Source: Conexibacter woesei DSM 14684
GTDB taxonomy: Bacteria; Actinomycetota; Thermoleophilia; Solirubrobacterales; Solirubrobacteraceae
Direction of reading: 5' to 3'
NCBI RefSeq assembly: GCF_000025265.1
Contig: NC_013739.1
Location: 4,512,001 to 4,576,000 of the forward strand
DNA length: 64,000 nucleotides
Of this stretch, positions 16,280 to 24,132 are shown piece after piece (positions within the stretch are counted from its first letter, which is position 1; the number at the start of each line of letters is the position of its first letter). A program made the translations under genes and the position numbers. The notes beneath the pieces were generated by a model. That model was not told the DNA's origin. It worked only from the letters and a program-made list of their open reading frames with translations, and ran no database searches.

Positions 16280-17239
16280 GTGACGGCCGTGCGCCACCTC
16301 CGCCATCGCGCCCTGCGCCTCGCCACCGCTCTGACGGTCGCGGTAGTGGCGGTCGCGGTGGCCGGAGTGGGAGCGGCCGGAGCGGCTGGCGCGAGCGTGG
16401 CCGGTACGGCCGGAGCCGGCACGGCGGGAGCGGGAGCGGCCGGCGCGTGGACGAGTGGGGCCGGCGCCGGAGCGGCCGGAGCGGGAGCGGCCGGAGCGGG
16501 CACGGCGGGAGCGGGAGCGGCCGGCGCGTGGACGAGTGTGGCCGGAGCGGGCGCGGCCGGGACCGGCGCGGGCGGGACGGGCGCGGGCGCAGCGGCGGGA
16601 GCGGGCGATCGCATCCTCTCCGACGAGCGGGTCTCGTCGCGGTGGGCGTATCCGGCGCGGGTGGCGACGATCCGGGAGCGGCCGGCGGTGGACGCCGCGG
16701 CCGTCGCGCGGACCGAGCTGCTGACGGAGGTCGGGCGGCCGAACGTCTACCTCGCGCTCGTCGAGCGGCGCGCCGCGGACGGGCGCCGCTGGGTCCGGAT
16801 CCGCGTGCCCGACCGGCCGAACGGGCGCACCGGCTGGCTGCCGCGGGACGCGCTCGGGCCGCTGCACCGCGTCGCGACGCAGCTGGTCGTCGACCGCCGC
16901 ACGCTGCGCGCGACGCTGCGCCGCGCGGGTCGCACCGTGCTGACCGTCCGGATCGGCATCGGTGCCGCCGCGACGCCGACGCCCGCCGGCCGCTACTGGA
17001 TCCGCGAGAAGCTGCGCTTCGCCGCGCAGCCGGTCTACGGCACCCACGCGCTCGGCACGTCGGCCTACGCCCCGACGCTGACCGAGTGGCCGGCCGGCGG
17101 CGTCGTCGGGCTCCACGGCACCGATCAGCCGGAGCTGATCCCGGGCCGGCCGTCGCACGGCTGCGTCCGCATCCGCAACGCCGAGATGGCGCGGCTGTGG
17201 CGCCTCACCCCGATCGGCACGCCAGTCCTGATCCGCTGA
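16280..17239 (+). CDS. Secreted L,D-transpeptidase (YkuD) with Gly-Ala linker
   Basis: A 319-residue exported enzyme that would cross-link peptidoglycan 3-3 or attach proteins to it. Domains in order: signal segment (LRLATALTVAVVAVAVAG), a ~70-residue Gly/Ala/Ser linker, a ~65-residue SH3-like region (WVRIRVPDRPNGRTGWLPRD), and the YkuD catalytic domain with HGTDQPELIPG and SHGCVRIRNAEM, giving the catalytic cysteine and histidine. GTG 16280 places the signal at the N-terminus; upstream in-frame starts would put a long basic tail in front. Arginine codons are CGC/CGG here, so not every exported protein in the window is AGA-rich. Confidence 0.92.
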   Translation: MTAVRHLRHRALRLATALTVAVVAVAVAGVGAAGAAGASVAGTAGAGTAGAGAAGAWTSGAGAGAAGAGAAGAGTAGAGAAGAWTSVAGAGAAGTGAGGTGAGAAAGAGDRILSDERVSSRWAYPARVATIRERPAVDAAAVARTELLTEVGRPNVYLALVERRAADGRRWVRIRVPDRPNGRTGWLPRDALGPLHRVATQLVVDRRTLRATLRRAGRTVLTVRIGIGAAATPTPAGRYWIREKLRFAAQPVYGTHALGTSAYAPTLTEWPAGGVVGLHGTDQPELIPGRPSHGCVRIRNAEMARLWRLTPIGTPVLIR

Positions 17240-17256
17240 CGCTCTGAGCCGGCGCC

Positions 17257-17308
17257 GAGGTCGTCCTGGCTTGTGGTCGCATAGCGACAGCAATCCAGGA
17301 CAACCTCC
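17257..17308. terminator. Long hairpin between convergent genes; copy 1 of a dispersed palindrome
   Basis: The core 17265-17299 (CCTGGCTTG ... CAATCCAGG) folds with few mismatches, and the flanks gaggtcgt/acaacctc extend the stem. It lies between two converging genes and can serve as a terminator for both, though there is no T tract. A copy of the same 35-bp core occurs at 63966-64000. Confidence 0.75.
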
Positions 17309-17321
17309 AAGCCGCGCGCGG

Positions 17322-18536
17322 CTATCTCAGCGTCATCACCGGCTCTCCGGCGCCGGTCAACCCGTTCGCGCCGCGGGTGCAGGTGCCGCCTCTCGGGGCG
17401 CCCGCGTTGTACGCCTGCCGCAGGCAGTTGCGCAGTGCGAGCTGGCCCCACCAGTTCGGGTGCAGCGACTCCTGGATGTAGTAGTCCGACCCGATCGTCG
17501 TGAGTGTGCGTATCGCGTTGACCCACTCGGTGTTGTCGACCGCGCCGGCAGCTCTCCAGTTCGCGAGTCCTCTTTCCTCCAACAGCCCGACCGTGTTCTC
17601 GCACAGCCGCCGGCCGTCGAACGCTCTGCTGAGGTACATGTGCAGCACGTTCGTCAGCCCGGTCCCCGTCGCGGCGTTGTGGACCGCGGCCGAGATCGTC
17701 GGCAGCGCGGTCGCGTTCGCCCAGTTCGCGTCCGCGTTCCACATGCCGCAGCCACCGGTGTTCTGGCGCGTGAGGCCCGACTCGCCGTAACGGAAGCCCG
17801 CACCGTTCGGTACCGGCGACTCGTAGTCCTGCACGACGATCCGGTAGTCGCCGTCGGCGTAGCCGGCGGTCGACATAGCGCTCCGCACGTTGAGGATCGC
17901 GGTTCTGATCGCGGTCGTCTGCGCCGTCACGTTCGCGGGCGTGAAGTTGGCCGTCACCGACGCGTCGTCGTTGCAGTGATTCTGTGCCCACCACGGCGAC
18001 GTCAGCCAGTCGGTCAGGCACGTCTGGATGATCGAAGCGAAGTTGAAGTTGTTGCCGCCGATCGAGATCGCGACGAGCTTCACGTTGTTGGCCGCCGCAA
18101 ATCTCTGCAGCCGCAGCGCCTGCCCCTCGTTCCCACCGCTGTTGTAGAAGTCGAGCCCCGGCTTGAAGTTGCCGTCGGAGTCGGTGAACGTCGCCGTGCG
18201 CGCGCCCGAGCACGCGAGGTTGACGGAGTTCACGCCACCGCCGATGTGCGCCTCGGCCGCCGTCGAGCGATGGCAGCGGACGATCGCCTCCGCCGTTCTC
18301 GTCGCATTGTCGAAATACGTTCTCGCTCCGCCCGCGTCATGGTTGGCGGAGCTGCCGTTCGTGTTGCCGGCCCAACGGCCGGCCTCGCCCGAGATGTAGG
18401 AGTCGCCGAGCGTGGCGACCCACGGCGTCCCGACTCCAGGCCCGTCGGCCTGCGCGGCTCCCGCCGACACCCCGACGGCGCCGACGACCACCAGCGCGGC
18501 GAACGCCGCGCGCATTGCAACAGCACGCTGTCGCAT
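17322..18536 (-). CDS. Secreted SGNH/GDSL hydrolase
   Basis: A 404-residue exported esterase/lipase-type enzyme. After a signal peptide (AFAALVVVGAVGVSAGAAQA), block I appears as TLGDSYISGEAGRW with the catalytic serine. Block III appears as ISIGGNNFNF and block V as QESLHPNWWGQ with the catalytic histidine. At least eight cysteines in the mature part fit an extracytoplasmic protein with disulfides. A strong purine-rich Shine-Dalgarno (GGGGAGAGAG) precedes ATG 18536. AGA is common for arginine. The substrate is unknown; actinobacterial relatives include phospholipases and lipases. Confidence 0.9.
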   Translation of the reverse strand: MRQRAVAMRAAFAALVVVGAVGVSAGAAQADGPGVGTPWVATLGDSYISGEAGRWAGNTNGSSANHDAGGARTYFDNATRTAEAIVRCHRSTAAEAHIGGGVNSVNLACSGARTATFTDSDGNFKPGLDFYNSGGNEGQALRLQRFAAANNVKLVAISIGGNNFNFASIIQTCLTDWLTSPWWAQNHCNDDASVTANFTPANVTAQTTAIRTAILNVRSAMSTAGYADGDYRIVVQDYESPVPNGAGFRYGESGLTRQNTGGCGMWNADANWANATALPTISAAVHNAATGTGLTNVLHMYLSRAFDGRRLCENTVGLLEERGLANWRAAGAVDNTEWVNAIRTLTTIGSDYYIQESLHPNWWGQLALRNCLRQAYNAGAPRGGTCTRGANGLTGAGEPVMTLR

Positions 18537-18655
18537 CTCTCTCCCCTTGATCGTGGGCGGTGCCCCAGTTGCCCGCCCGCCGACCGATCCTAACCAGTTT
18601 TCTGTGTGTCGCGCGAGCGCGAGCCACCGCGCCGAACCCGCCGCCGAACGAGTTC

Positions 18656-18688
18656 GGGGCCTCGCCGCGGCACGTGCGGCGAGGCCCC
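18656..18688 (-). terminator. Perfect GC-rich hairpin downstream of the PhoX gene
   Basis: GGGGCCTCGCCGC (18656-18668) and GCGGCGAGGCCCC (18676-18688) form a 13-bp perfect stem with a 7-nt loop, about 75 bp past the PhoX stop codon. There is no T tract on the exit side, so it is a candidate U-less terminator of the kind common in high-GC Actinobacteria. Confidence 0.75.
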
Positions 18689-18761
18689 GGTTCCCGCGAC
18701 TCCGCGTTCCCCCCCGCGGAGCTTCCCCCTCTGCGGGAGTCTTCGACGAGCCGGCTCAGGC

Positions 18762-20981
18762 TCAGGTCAGCACGATCCGCGCGCCCCTCGTCGTCACGTT
18801 TCTGGCGCGGTCCGCCGCCTGCACGTCGAGCTGAGCGTCAGCGCGACGTGCGAGGCGCAGCAGCAGGCGCTCCCGCCCCCGCGCGCGCAGCGTCACGATC
18901 ACGCCGCCGGCGGCGTCGGTGCGGGCGCGTGCGGTGTCGACCTCGATGCGGCGCTCGCCCCAGCCCCAGCGCCAGCCGCGCCGCCGGCCGCCGCGGATCG
19001 TCGCGCGCAGGCGCACGTCGAGCGTCGCCGCCTCGTCGACGTGCAGCCGCACCGTCAGCCCGCTGTGCAGGAACGAGTCGAGCGAGATGCGCTCGCGCAC
19101 GTCGAGCGTCAGCTGCGGCGGAGTGGTGTCGCGCGGCGGGAGCGGCGGCGCGGGCACGATGCGCGAGCCCGGGGCGCCGCCGCGCCGCACCTTCGTGATC
19201 GCGACCGTCGCGGGGATCGGCTTCGTCGGGTTGCGCTCCGTGGTCTTGCTGCCCTTCGGCCAGTACGACGAGTACGAGGCGGTGCTGCTCGGGTCGCCGG
19301 AGGAGTTCTCGCCCGGGTGCTGGACGTTGACGAACAGCGTCTGCTCGTCAGGCGTGAAGTACGGGCCAGTGCCCTCCGACTGGACCGGCATGTTCGCGAA
19401 GCGGTACGCCGTCGCCGCGCCCGCCTCCTGACCCGCGGGGATCATGAAGACGGCGTTGTTGGCGTGGAACGCCTGCGGTCTCGTGGGATCGTTGAGCGTG
19501 CCCGACGAGATGTCGGTGACGATCCAGAGGTTGCCGGCCTTGTCGAAGACGAGATTGTCGGGCGAGGAGAAGCCCTCCTCCCCCGTCCCGGCACCGTCGT
19601 GCCGGCCGCCGGCCGCGTAGTCCTCCCACTCGAACGGCGCACCCTCGCCGACCGCGGTCGCGTCGTTCTGGTGCTCGACGAAGCGGCGGATGGAGCCGTG
19701 CACGTCATTCACGCCCGAGTTGTTCGTCAGCGCGATCCAGACGCTGCCGTCCTCACCGACCTCGACGTCCTCCGGGCGGTTGGTCGCGTAGTGCGCCGTC
19801 CACTCCGCGGCGCCGACGTTGCTCGCGATCCGCACATGCGTGTCGACCAGCTCGTCCTCGGTCACCTCACGCCACCAGCCGGTGCCCTCGGTCGCGGTCA
19901 GGAGCGTGCCGGCCGCGTCGAATCTGCGACGGCCGTCCGGCTCCCAGCGCGCGACGTAGAGCTTCCCGCTCGCGAGGATCCGCAGGTTCTCCGAGCGGCG
20001 GCCGGGGCGGTACGGCAGCTCGGAGACGAACTTGTAGACGGCGCCGTCGTTGCGATCGTCGCCCATGTAGAGCACGAACGGCTTGTTCGGCCGCGCGCGG
20101 AAGGCGGTGTTCTCGTGGCGGAAGCGGCCGAGCGCGGTGTGCTTGGCGCCGGTGAAGCTCGGGTCGTAAGGGTCGTGCTCGCAGACCCAGCCGAACTTCG
20201 CCGGTCTCGCCGCGCTGGAACCGTCGCCGTTGACGTAGTCGTCGGTGTCGAGCAGCGGTCTGACCCAGCCGTAGCCGCCGGTCGTGCCGTAGTCCTGGTA
20301 GTTCTCCTCGCACGAGAGCGCGGTGCCCCACGGCGTGATCCCGCCCGAGCAGTTGGCGAGCGAGCCGGGCGCGACGGTGCCGATGCCGGGATAGGCGGAG
20401 TTCGCCGCCAGCGGCCCGGTGAACGTCAGCGGCGTCGTGTGCGCGGTGACGCGGCGGTTGTACGACGAGGGCGAGACGACCTGCCAGACGTCGTCGCGTC
20501 CGCGCTTGATGTGGACGATCGAGTTGCCGACCGACTCCTGCTCGATGCGGACCTGCTCGAGCGTCTTTCTCGCACCGTCGACGTTGCCGTGCTGGAAGAA
20601 CGGCGCGGGGTACTCGTGGTTGACGAAGATCAGGCCCTCGTCGTCGCCGCGCAGCGGGAAGTAGGCGAGGAAGTCGTTGTTGAAGCCGTAGCGCAGCGTC
20701 GCGCCGTCGTCGTCGGCGAACGGGTCGCCCCAGCCGATCAGCACGTCGGCGCGATAGCCCTCGGGCACCTCGAACAGGTCGGCGGAGGAGGGCGCGAGCG
20801 CGCGGAAGTCGGAGAAGTCGTTCGGCGAGTGCTGCGGGTGCGCGTGCGCTGTCGCGGGCGCGAGCAGGCCGGCCTTGCCGAGTGACGCGGCCGCCGCCGT
20901 CGAAGCGCCGGCGGCCGCGATGCCGCGGATGAACGTGCGCCGTGTCGGAGCGATGGACGTGGGAGACGTCGAGGGATCCAT
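18762..20981 (-). CDS. phoX: Tat-exported PhoX-type alkaline phosphatase
   Basis: A 739-residue PhoX/DUF839 protein that would release phosphate from organic esters outside the cell. The twin-arginine signal reads TRRTFIRGIAAAGAS, and PhoX needs Tat because it folds with metal in the cytoplasm. Family segments include GWGDPFADD, NNDFLAYFPL, VNHEYP, GGITPWGTALSCEENYQDYG, YMGDDRNDGAVYKFVS and SPDNLVFDKAGNLWIVTD. The last ~130 residues, after a PPLPPRD linker, form an extra Arg-rich beta-type domain not required by the family. It is followed by a strong hairpin, so it is probably a single-gene unit, likely induced by phosphate limitation; no Pho box was identified. Confidence 0.93.
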   Translation of the reverse strand: MDPSTSPTSIAPTRRTFIRGIAAAGASTAAAASLGKAGLLAPATAHAHPQHSPNDFSDFRALAPSSADLFEVPEGYRADVLIGWGDPFADDDGATLRYGFNNDFLAYFPLRGDDEGLIFVNHEYPAPFFQHGNVDGARKTLEQVRIEQESVGNSIVHIKRGRDDVWQVVSPSSYNRRVTAHTTPLTFTGPLAANSAYPGIGTVAPGSLANCSGGITPWGTALSCEENYQDYGTTGGYGWVRPLLDTDDYVNGDGSSAARPAKFGWVCEHDPYDPSFTGAKHTALGRFRHENTAFRARPNKPFVLYMGDDRNDGAVYKFVSELPYRPGRRSENLRILASGKLYVARWEPDGRRRFDAAGTLLTATEGTGWWREVTEDELVDTHVRIASNVGAAEWTAHYATNRPEDVEVGEDGSVWIALTNNSGVNDVHGSIRRFVEHQNDATAVGEGAPFEWEDYAAGGRHDGAGTGEEGFSSPDNLVFDKAGNLWIVTDISSGTLNDPTRPQAFHANNAVFMIPAGQEAGAATAYRFANMPVQSEGTGPYFTPDEQTLFVNVQHPGENSSGDPSSTASYSSYWPKGSKTTERNPTKPIPATVAITKVRRGGAPGSRIVPAPPLPPRDTTPPQLTLDVRERISLDSFLHSGLTVRLHVDEAATLDVRLRATIRGGRRRGWRWGWGERRIEVDTARARTDAAGGVIVTLRARGRERLLLRLARRADAQLDVQAADRARNVTTRGARIVLT

Positions 20982-21092
20982 GCGATGGACCTTGCCCCGC
21001 GGCGCGCGCTCGCTGGTGAAGGTGCGGTGAACGGCTCGTGGCGAATCGGTGGCGTGGCGCGGCGGCGCTGGGCCGCAGCGCCACGCTGCGGC

Positions 21093-23744
21093 TCAGCGGA
21101 CCGTCAGCGTCACCCCTCTCACCGCCGTGCGGGCGTTGCCGCGTGCGTCGACCGCGCGGACCGACAGGCGGTACGTGCCCGCCGGCAGCTTCGCGCCGAG
21201 CCGCACCGACCAACGAGAGGTGCCGCGCGCGACGAGCGAGCGCGCGGCCGCCGCGGCGAGCGGCCTGGTCAGCGTGCCGCGCGGCGTCAGGTAGCGCCAG
21301 CGACCCTCGCCGACGGCCTTCGCCACCGTCACCTGGACGGCGGCGACCGTGCCGGTGACCGCCTGCCTGCCGCCTGTTCCCGCGCAGCCGCGGTCGGTCG
21401 CGACGCCGCGCACGAGGCGCGCGCCCGCCGCGAGCACCCGCGCCGTCGGCGCGGTCGTGTCGGCGCACGTCGCGCGCGCGGCGCCGCCTCCGGGAGGGGC
21501 GGCCGGTGCGGCCGGTCCGGCCGCGGCCGGAGCCGCCGGAGCGGCCGCGGCCGGTGCGGCCGCCGCCGCGACGCTCAGCCCGAGCACCTGCCCGGCCTCG
21601 GCGACCGTCGTGCGCGGGCTCGCGTCGATCAGGTCGATCGGCTGCGGGCCGGCCGCGCCAGCCGGACCGCCCGCGCCGGCCGCCGCCGGCCCGTCGGCGA
21701 GCACGCGCGAGCCGCCGACCGGCTCCTGGAGGCGCACGTCGGCCAGCTCGATCGAGCCGCTCGCCGGCTTGCCGGCCTCGCCGAAGCGCAGCTCCAGTCT
21801 GCGCAGCTTCGTCAGGTCGACGCCCTGCGCGGCGAAGTCGCTCAGCGGGACGCGGATCTGGTTGAGGATGATGTGGACGCGCGGCGTGATGTCGCCGGTC
21901 GTCTGGTGCAGCGCGTTGCCGTAGCGATGGTCGCCGGCGGCGACGACGCCCTCGTTCCCGGCCGCGTCGGTCACCGCGATCGCGAAGTCCTGCGTCGTCG
22001 CGCTCGCGTTCCAGAGCGCGTCCCCCGTGCGCGCGGGATTGCGCGGATCGAAGAAGTTCACCGCGGCGCCGAGCGCGAGCGCCTTGAAGCCGCTGACGTC
22101 GCCGCTTGCCGCCGGGATCCGCGTCGCGAGCGACGCGGGCCCCTCCCACGCGGCGGCGATCTGCAAGCCGTAGGAGCGGTTGACGGGAGCGTTCTCGCGC
22201 GTGGCTCTCAACGCACCCGAGCTGTTCTGGCCTCCGAGCGCGGTGACGCCGGGCAGCGGGCAGCCCTTCTTCGCGGTCGGCAGCGTGCCGGTCACGGCGC
22301 CGAGGTTCACCGGCGCGAAGTGGTCGGGCTCGGGGTTGCACCAGTCGAGGCCGGACGCGGTCGTCGCCGGCACGGGCTGCACGCCGCCGTCGGCCGTGTA
22401 CGGGCTGCTGAAGCCGCTCGCGGTCAGCGCCGTGCCGAGCGCGCTGACCGTCAGCGGCGCACCGGGGTCGGGGGTGATCACGTCACGCCGTTCCTCCCCA
22501 CCCGGGAAGTAGCTCGTCAGCACGCGCTCGGCACACGGGATGCGCGTGCCGCTCGTGCTCACCGGGCAGGCCGCGGCCGGGATCTGCCTGCCGTCGCCCT
22601 CGGCGCTCAGCTCGCCCGTCACGTACGGGTCGAAGGCGGCCTCGCCGCCGACGTAGCGGCGGAAGAACGACGACATGGTCGCGAGGCCGATCAGCTCCTG
22701 GTCGCCCATCAGCGCCGGATCGCCGGAGCCGCGGGTCGTTCTGTCGTAGAGCCCGCCGCTGAGCCGCACGCTGGTCGGGTTGGCCGGGCCGCAGGCGGGA
22801 TCAGCCGTGCCGGCGTCGTCCCCGTCCGCGAACCACACCGAGTTGAACCAGTTGTGGTTCCCGCCGAGGACCGACTGCTGGATGCGCGGGAACGGGTCGC
22901 CGGGAAGCGCGTACTGGCCGCGCTCGAAGAAGCGCGCGCCCTGGAGGTTGGAGACGTCGCCGTCGCACAGCGGCTCGATCGACAGGTGCGGAACGCCCCA
23001 CGGCGTGCTGCGCTCGTAGTCGACGGGCGCGAGCGCGATCACGCCGCGCAGGTTGTAGCGTCTGCCCGGCGCCGGGCGGGTGCGGTTCCAGTTGACAAAG
23101 CTGGTGACGGCGTCGCCGCCGCGCGAGTGGCCCATCAGGCCGATTCTCGTCATGTCGAGCTTCCCGACGAGACGGTCGCCGAGGTTCGAGTTGATCCCGT
23201 CCGGCAGCGGCTCGCGGTTGGCCTTCGTCAGCATGTCGAGCGTCGCGGCGATCAGCAGGCGGCGCTGGTGCATCCCGGCGGTCTGGCCGTCCTGGAACGC
23301 CATCAGCTGGTCTTGGTCGAGCGAGACGACCGTGTAGCCGTGGCTGGCGAGGTTCTCGCCGAGGTAGGCGTAGCCGCGGTCGTTGCGTTTGAAGGCGGTG
23401 CAGAACGGCGAGCTGCCGCTGTCGCACTGCGCGTGGTTGCCGTGGACGAGCACGAGCACCGGCGACGGCGCCGCGCGGTCGCTCGGGTAGTAGAGCGAGC
23501 CGCGCAGCTGCAGCGTCACGGCGGCGGCGCTGCCGGTCGGCGCGCCACCCGTCGAGCTGGGCTCCTGCAGGTCGACGGTGCCGGCGCGGAACGGGTCGAG
23601 CGTCGTAACGGCGTGCGGACCGCGGACCATCGGGTCCGGCGGCGCGGCGGTCGCCGCGGCGGCTGCGAGGGCGAGGGCGAGGACCGAGAGGATCGTGAGC
23701 ACCAGCGCCGCAAGCGCGCGCGGTGGGGAAAGGGCGTGTGTCAC
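21093..23744 (-). CDS. Large secreted alpha/beta hydrolase
   Basis: An 883-residue exported hydrolase. GTG 23744 is chosen because GGAG lies 5 nt upstream and the signal peptide (ALAALVLTILSVLALALA) then follows directly. The catalytic region carries the oxyanion segment LVLVHGNHAQCDSG, the nucleophile elbow GLMGHSRGGDA (Ser about residue 207), and GGNHNWFNS, which may hold the catalytic histidine. About 350 residues downstream contain a carbohydrate/lectin-like beta region (IRVPLSDF, LRRLELRFGEAG) and an Ala/Pro linker. A final ~130-residue domain ends GTYRLSVRAVDARGN. The fold resembles secreted esterases and PET-hydrolase or PAF-acetylhydrolase relatives; substrate unknown. Confidence 0.85.
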   Translation of the reverse strand: MTHALSPPRALAALVLTILSVLALALAAAAATAAPPDPMVRGPHAVTTLDPFRAGTVDLQEPSSTGGAPTGSAAAVTLQLRGSLYYPSDRAAPSPVLVLVHGNHAQCDSGSSPFCTAFKRNDRGYAYLGENLASHGYTVVSLDQDQLMAFQDGQTAGMHQRRLLIAATLDMLTKANREPLPDGINSNLGDRLVGKLDMTRIGLMGHSRGGDAVTSFVNWNRTRPAPGRRYNLRGVIALAPVDYERSTPWGVPHLSIEPLCDGDVSNLQGARFFERGQYALPGDPFPRIQQSVLGGNHNWFNSVWFADGDDAGTADPACGPANPTSVRLSGGLYDRTTRGSGDPALMGDQELIGLATMSSFFRRYVGGEAAFDPYVTGELSAEGDGRQIPAAACPVSTSGTRIPCAERVLTSYFPGGEERRDVITPDPGAPLTVSALGTALTASGFSSPYTADGGVQPVPATTASGLDWCNPEPDHFAPVNLGAVTGTLPTAKKGCPLPGVTALGGQNSSGALRATRENAPVNRSYGLQIAAAWEGPASLATRIPAASGDVSGFKALALGAAVNFFDPRNPARTGDALWNASATTQDFAIAVTDAAGNEGVVAAGDHRYGNALHQTTGDITPRVHIILNQIRVPLSDFAAQGVDLTKLRRLELRFGEAGKPASGSIELADVRLQEPVGGSRVLADGPAAAGAGGPAGAAGPQPIDLIDASPRTTVAEAGQVLGLSVAAAAAPAAAAPAAPAAAGPAAPAAPPGGGAARATCADTTAPTARVLAAGARLVRGVATDRGCAGTGGRQAVTGTVAAVQVTVAKAVGEGRWRYLTPRGTLTRPLAAAAARSLVARGTSRWSVRLGAKLPAGTYRLSVRAVDARGNARTAVRGVTLTVR

Positions 23745-23946
23745 CAGGTCTCCGTGAGATCGGTTTGTCACTGCGTGATGGGAGAGCGGGAGCCGCTCGC
23801 TTTCCGCTGCGGGATCGGCGTCCTTGCTCGTGCGGTCGACCCTCCACGCGGACGTGCAGCCCTCGATGCCCGGTCCGCGCCTCGGTTCTCACCGGCTGTC
23901 GGATCGTATGCGCGCTCGTTGAATCGTCACCTAGCCCTGAGGCCAA

Positions 23947-23967
23947 ACCGTCACGGTGAATGACGGT
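23947..23967. promoter_or_regulatory. Operator-like inverted repeat in the 23.7-24.1 kb intergenic region
   Basis: ACCGTCA-CGGTGAA-TGACGGT is a perfect 7-7-7 inverted repeat in the ~390-bp region between two divergent exported-protein genes. The remainder of that region shows no coding frame or RNA gene that I can support. The regulator is unknown. Confidence 0.5.
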
Positions 23968-24132
23968 CCCGAGGGATAAGCAACTCTGCACGAATCGTCC
24001 ACTATGTTGGACGGGCCCTCAGCCGGCCGGCGAGCGGCGCCGTTTCCGGGGCGTCGAGGACCGTGCCACCCCTCCCCTGCGCGACCGTCGCGTGCTCGGG
24101 TGGCCTCCCGACGAACCCATACGAGGTACCCC

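Noticed and set aside
18606-20885. 759-codon + strand frame opposite phoX
   Set aside because: PhoX motifs and a Tat signal fix the coding strand; the reverse translation is Arg/Val/Asp-rich without domain features.
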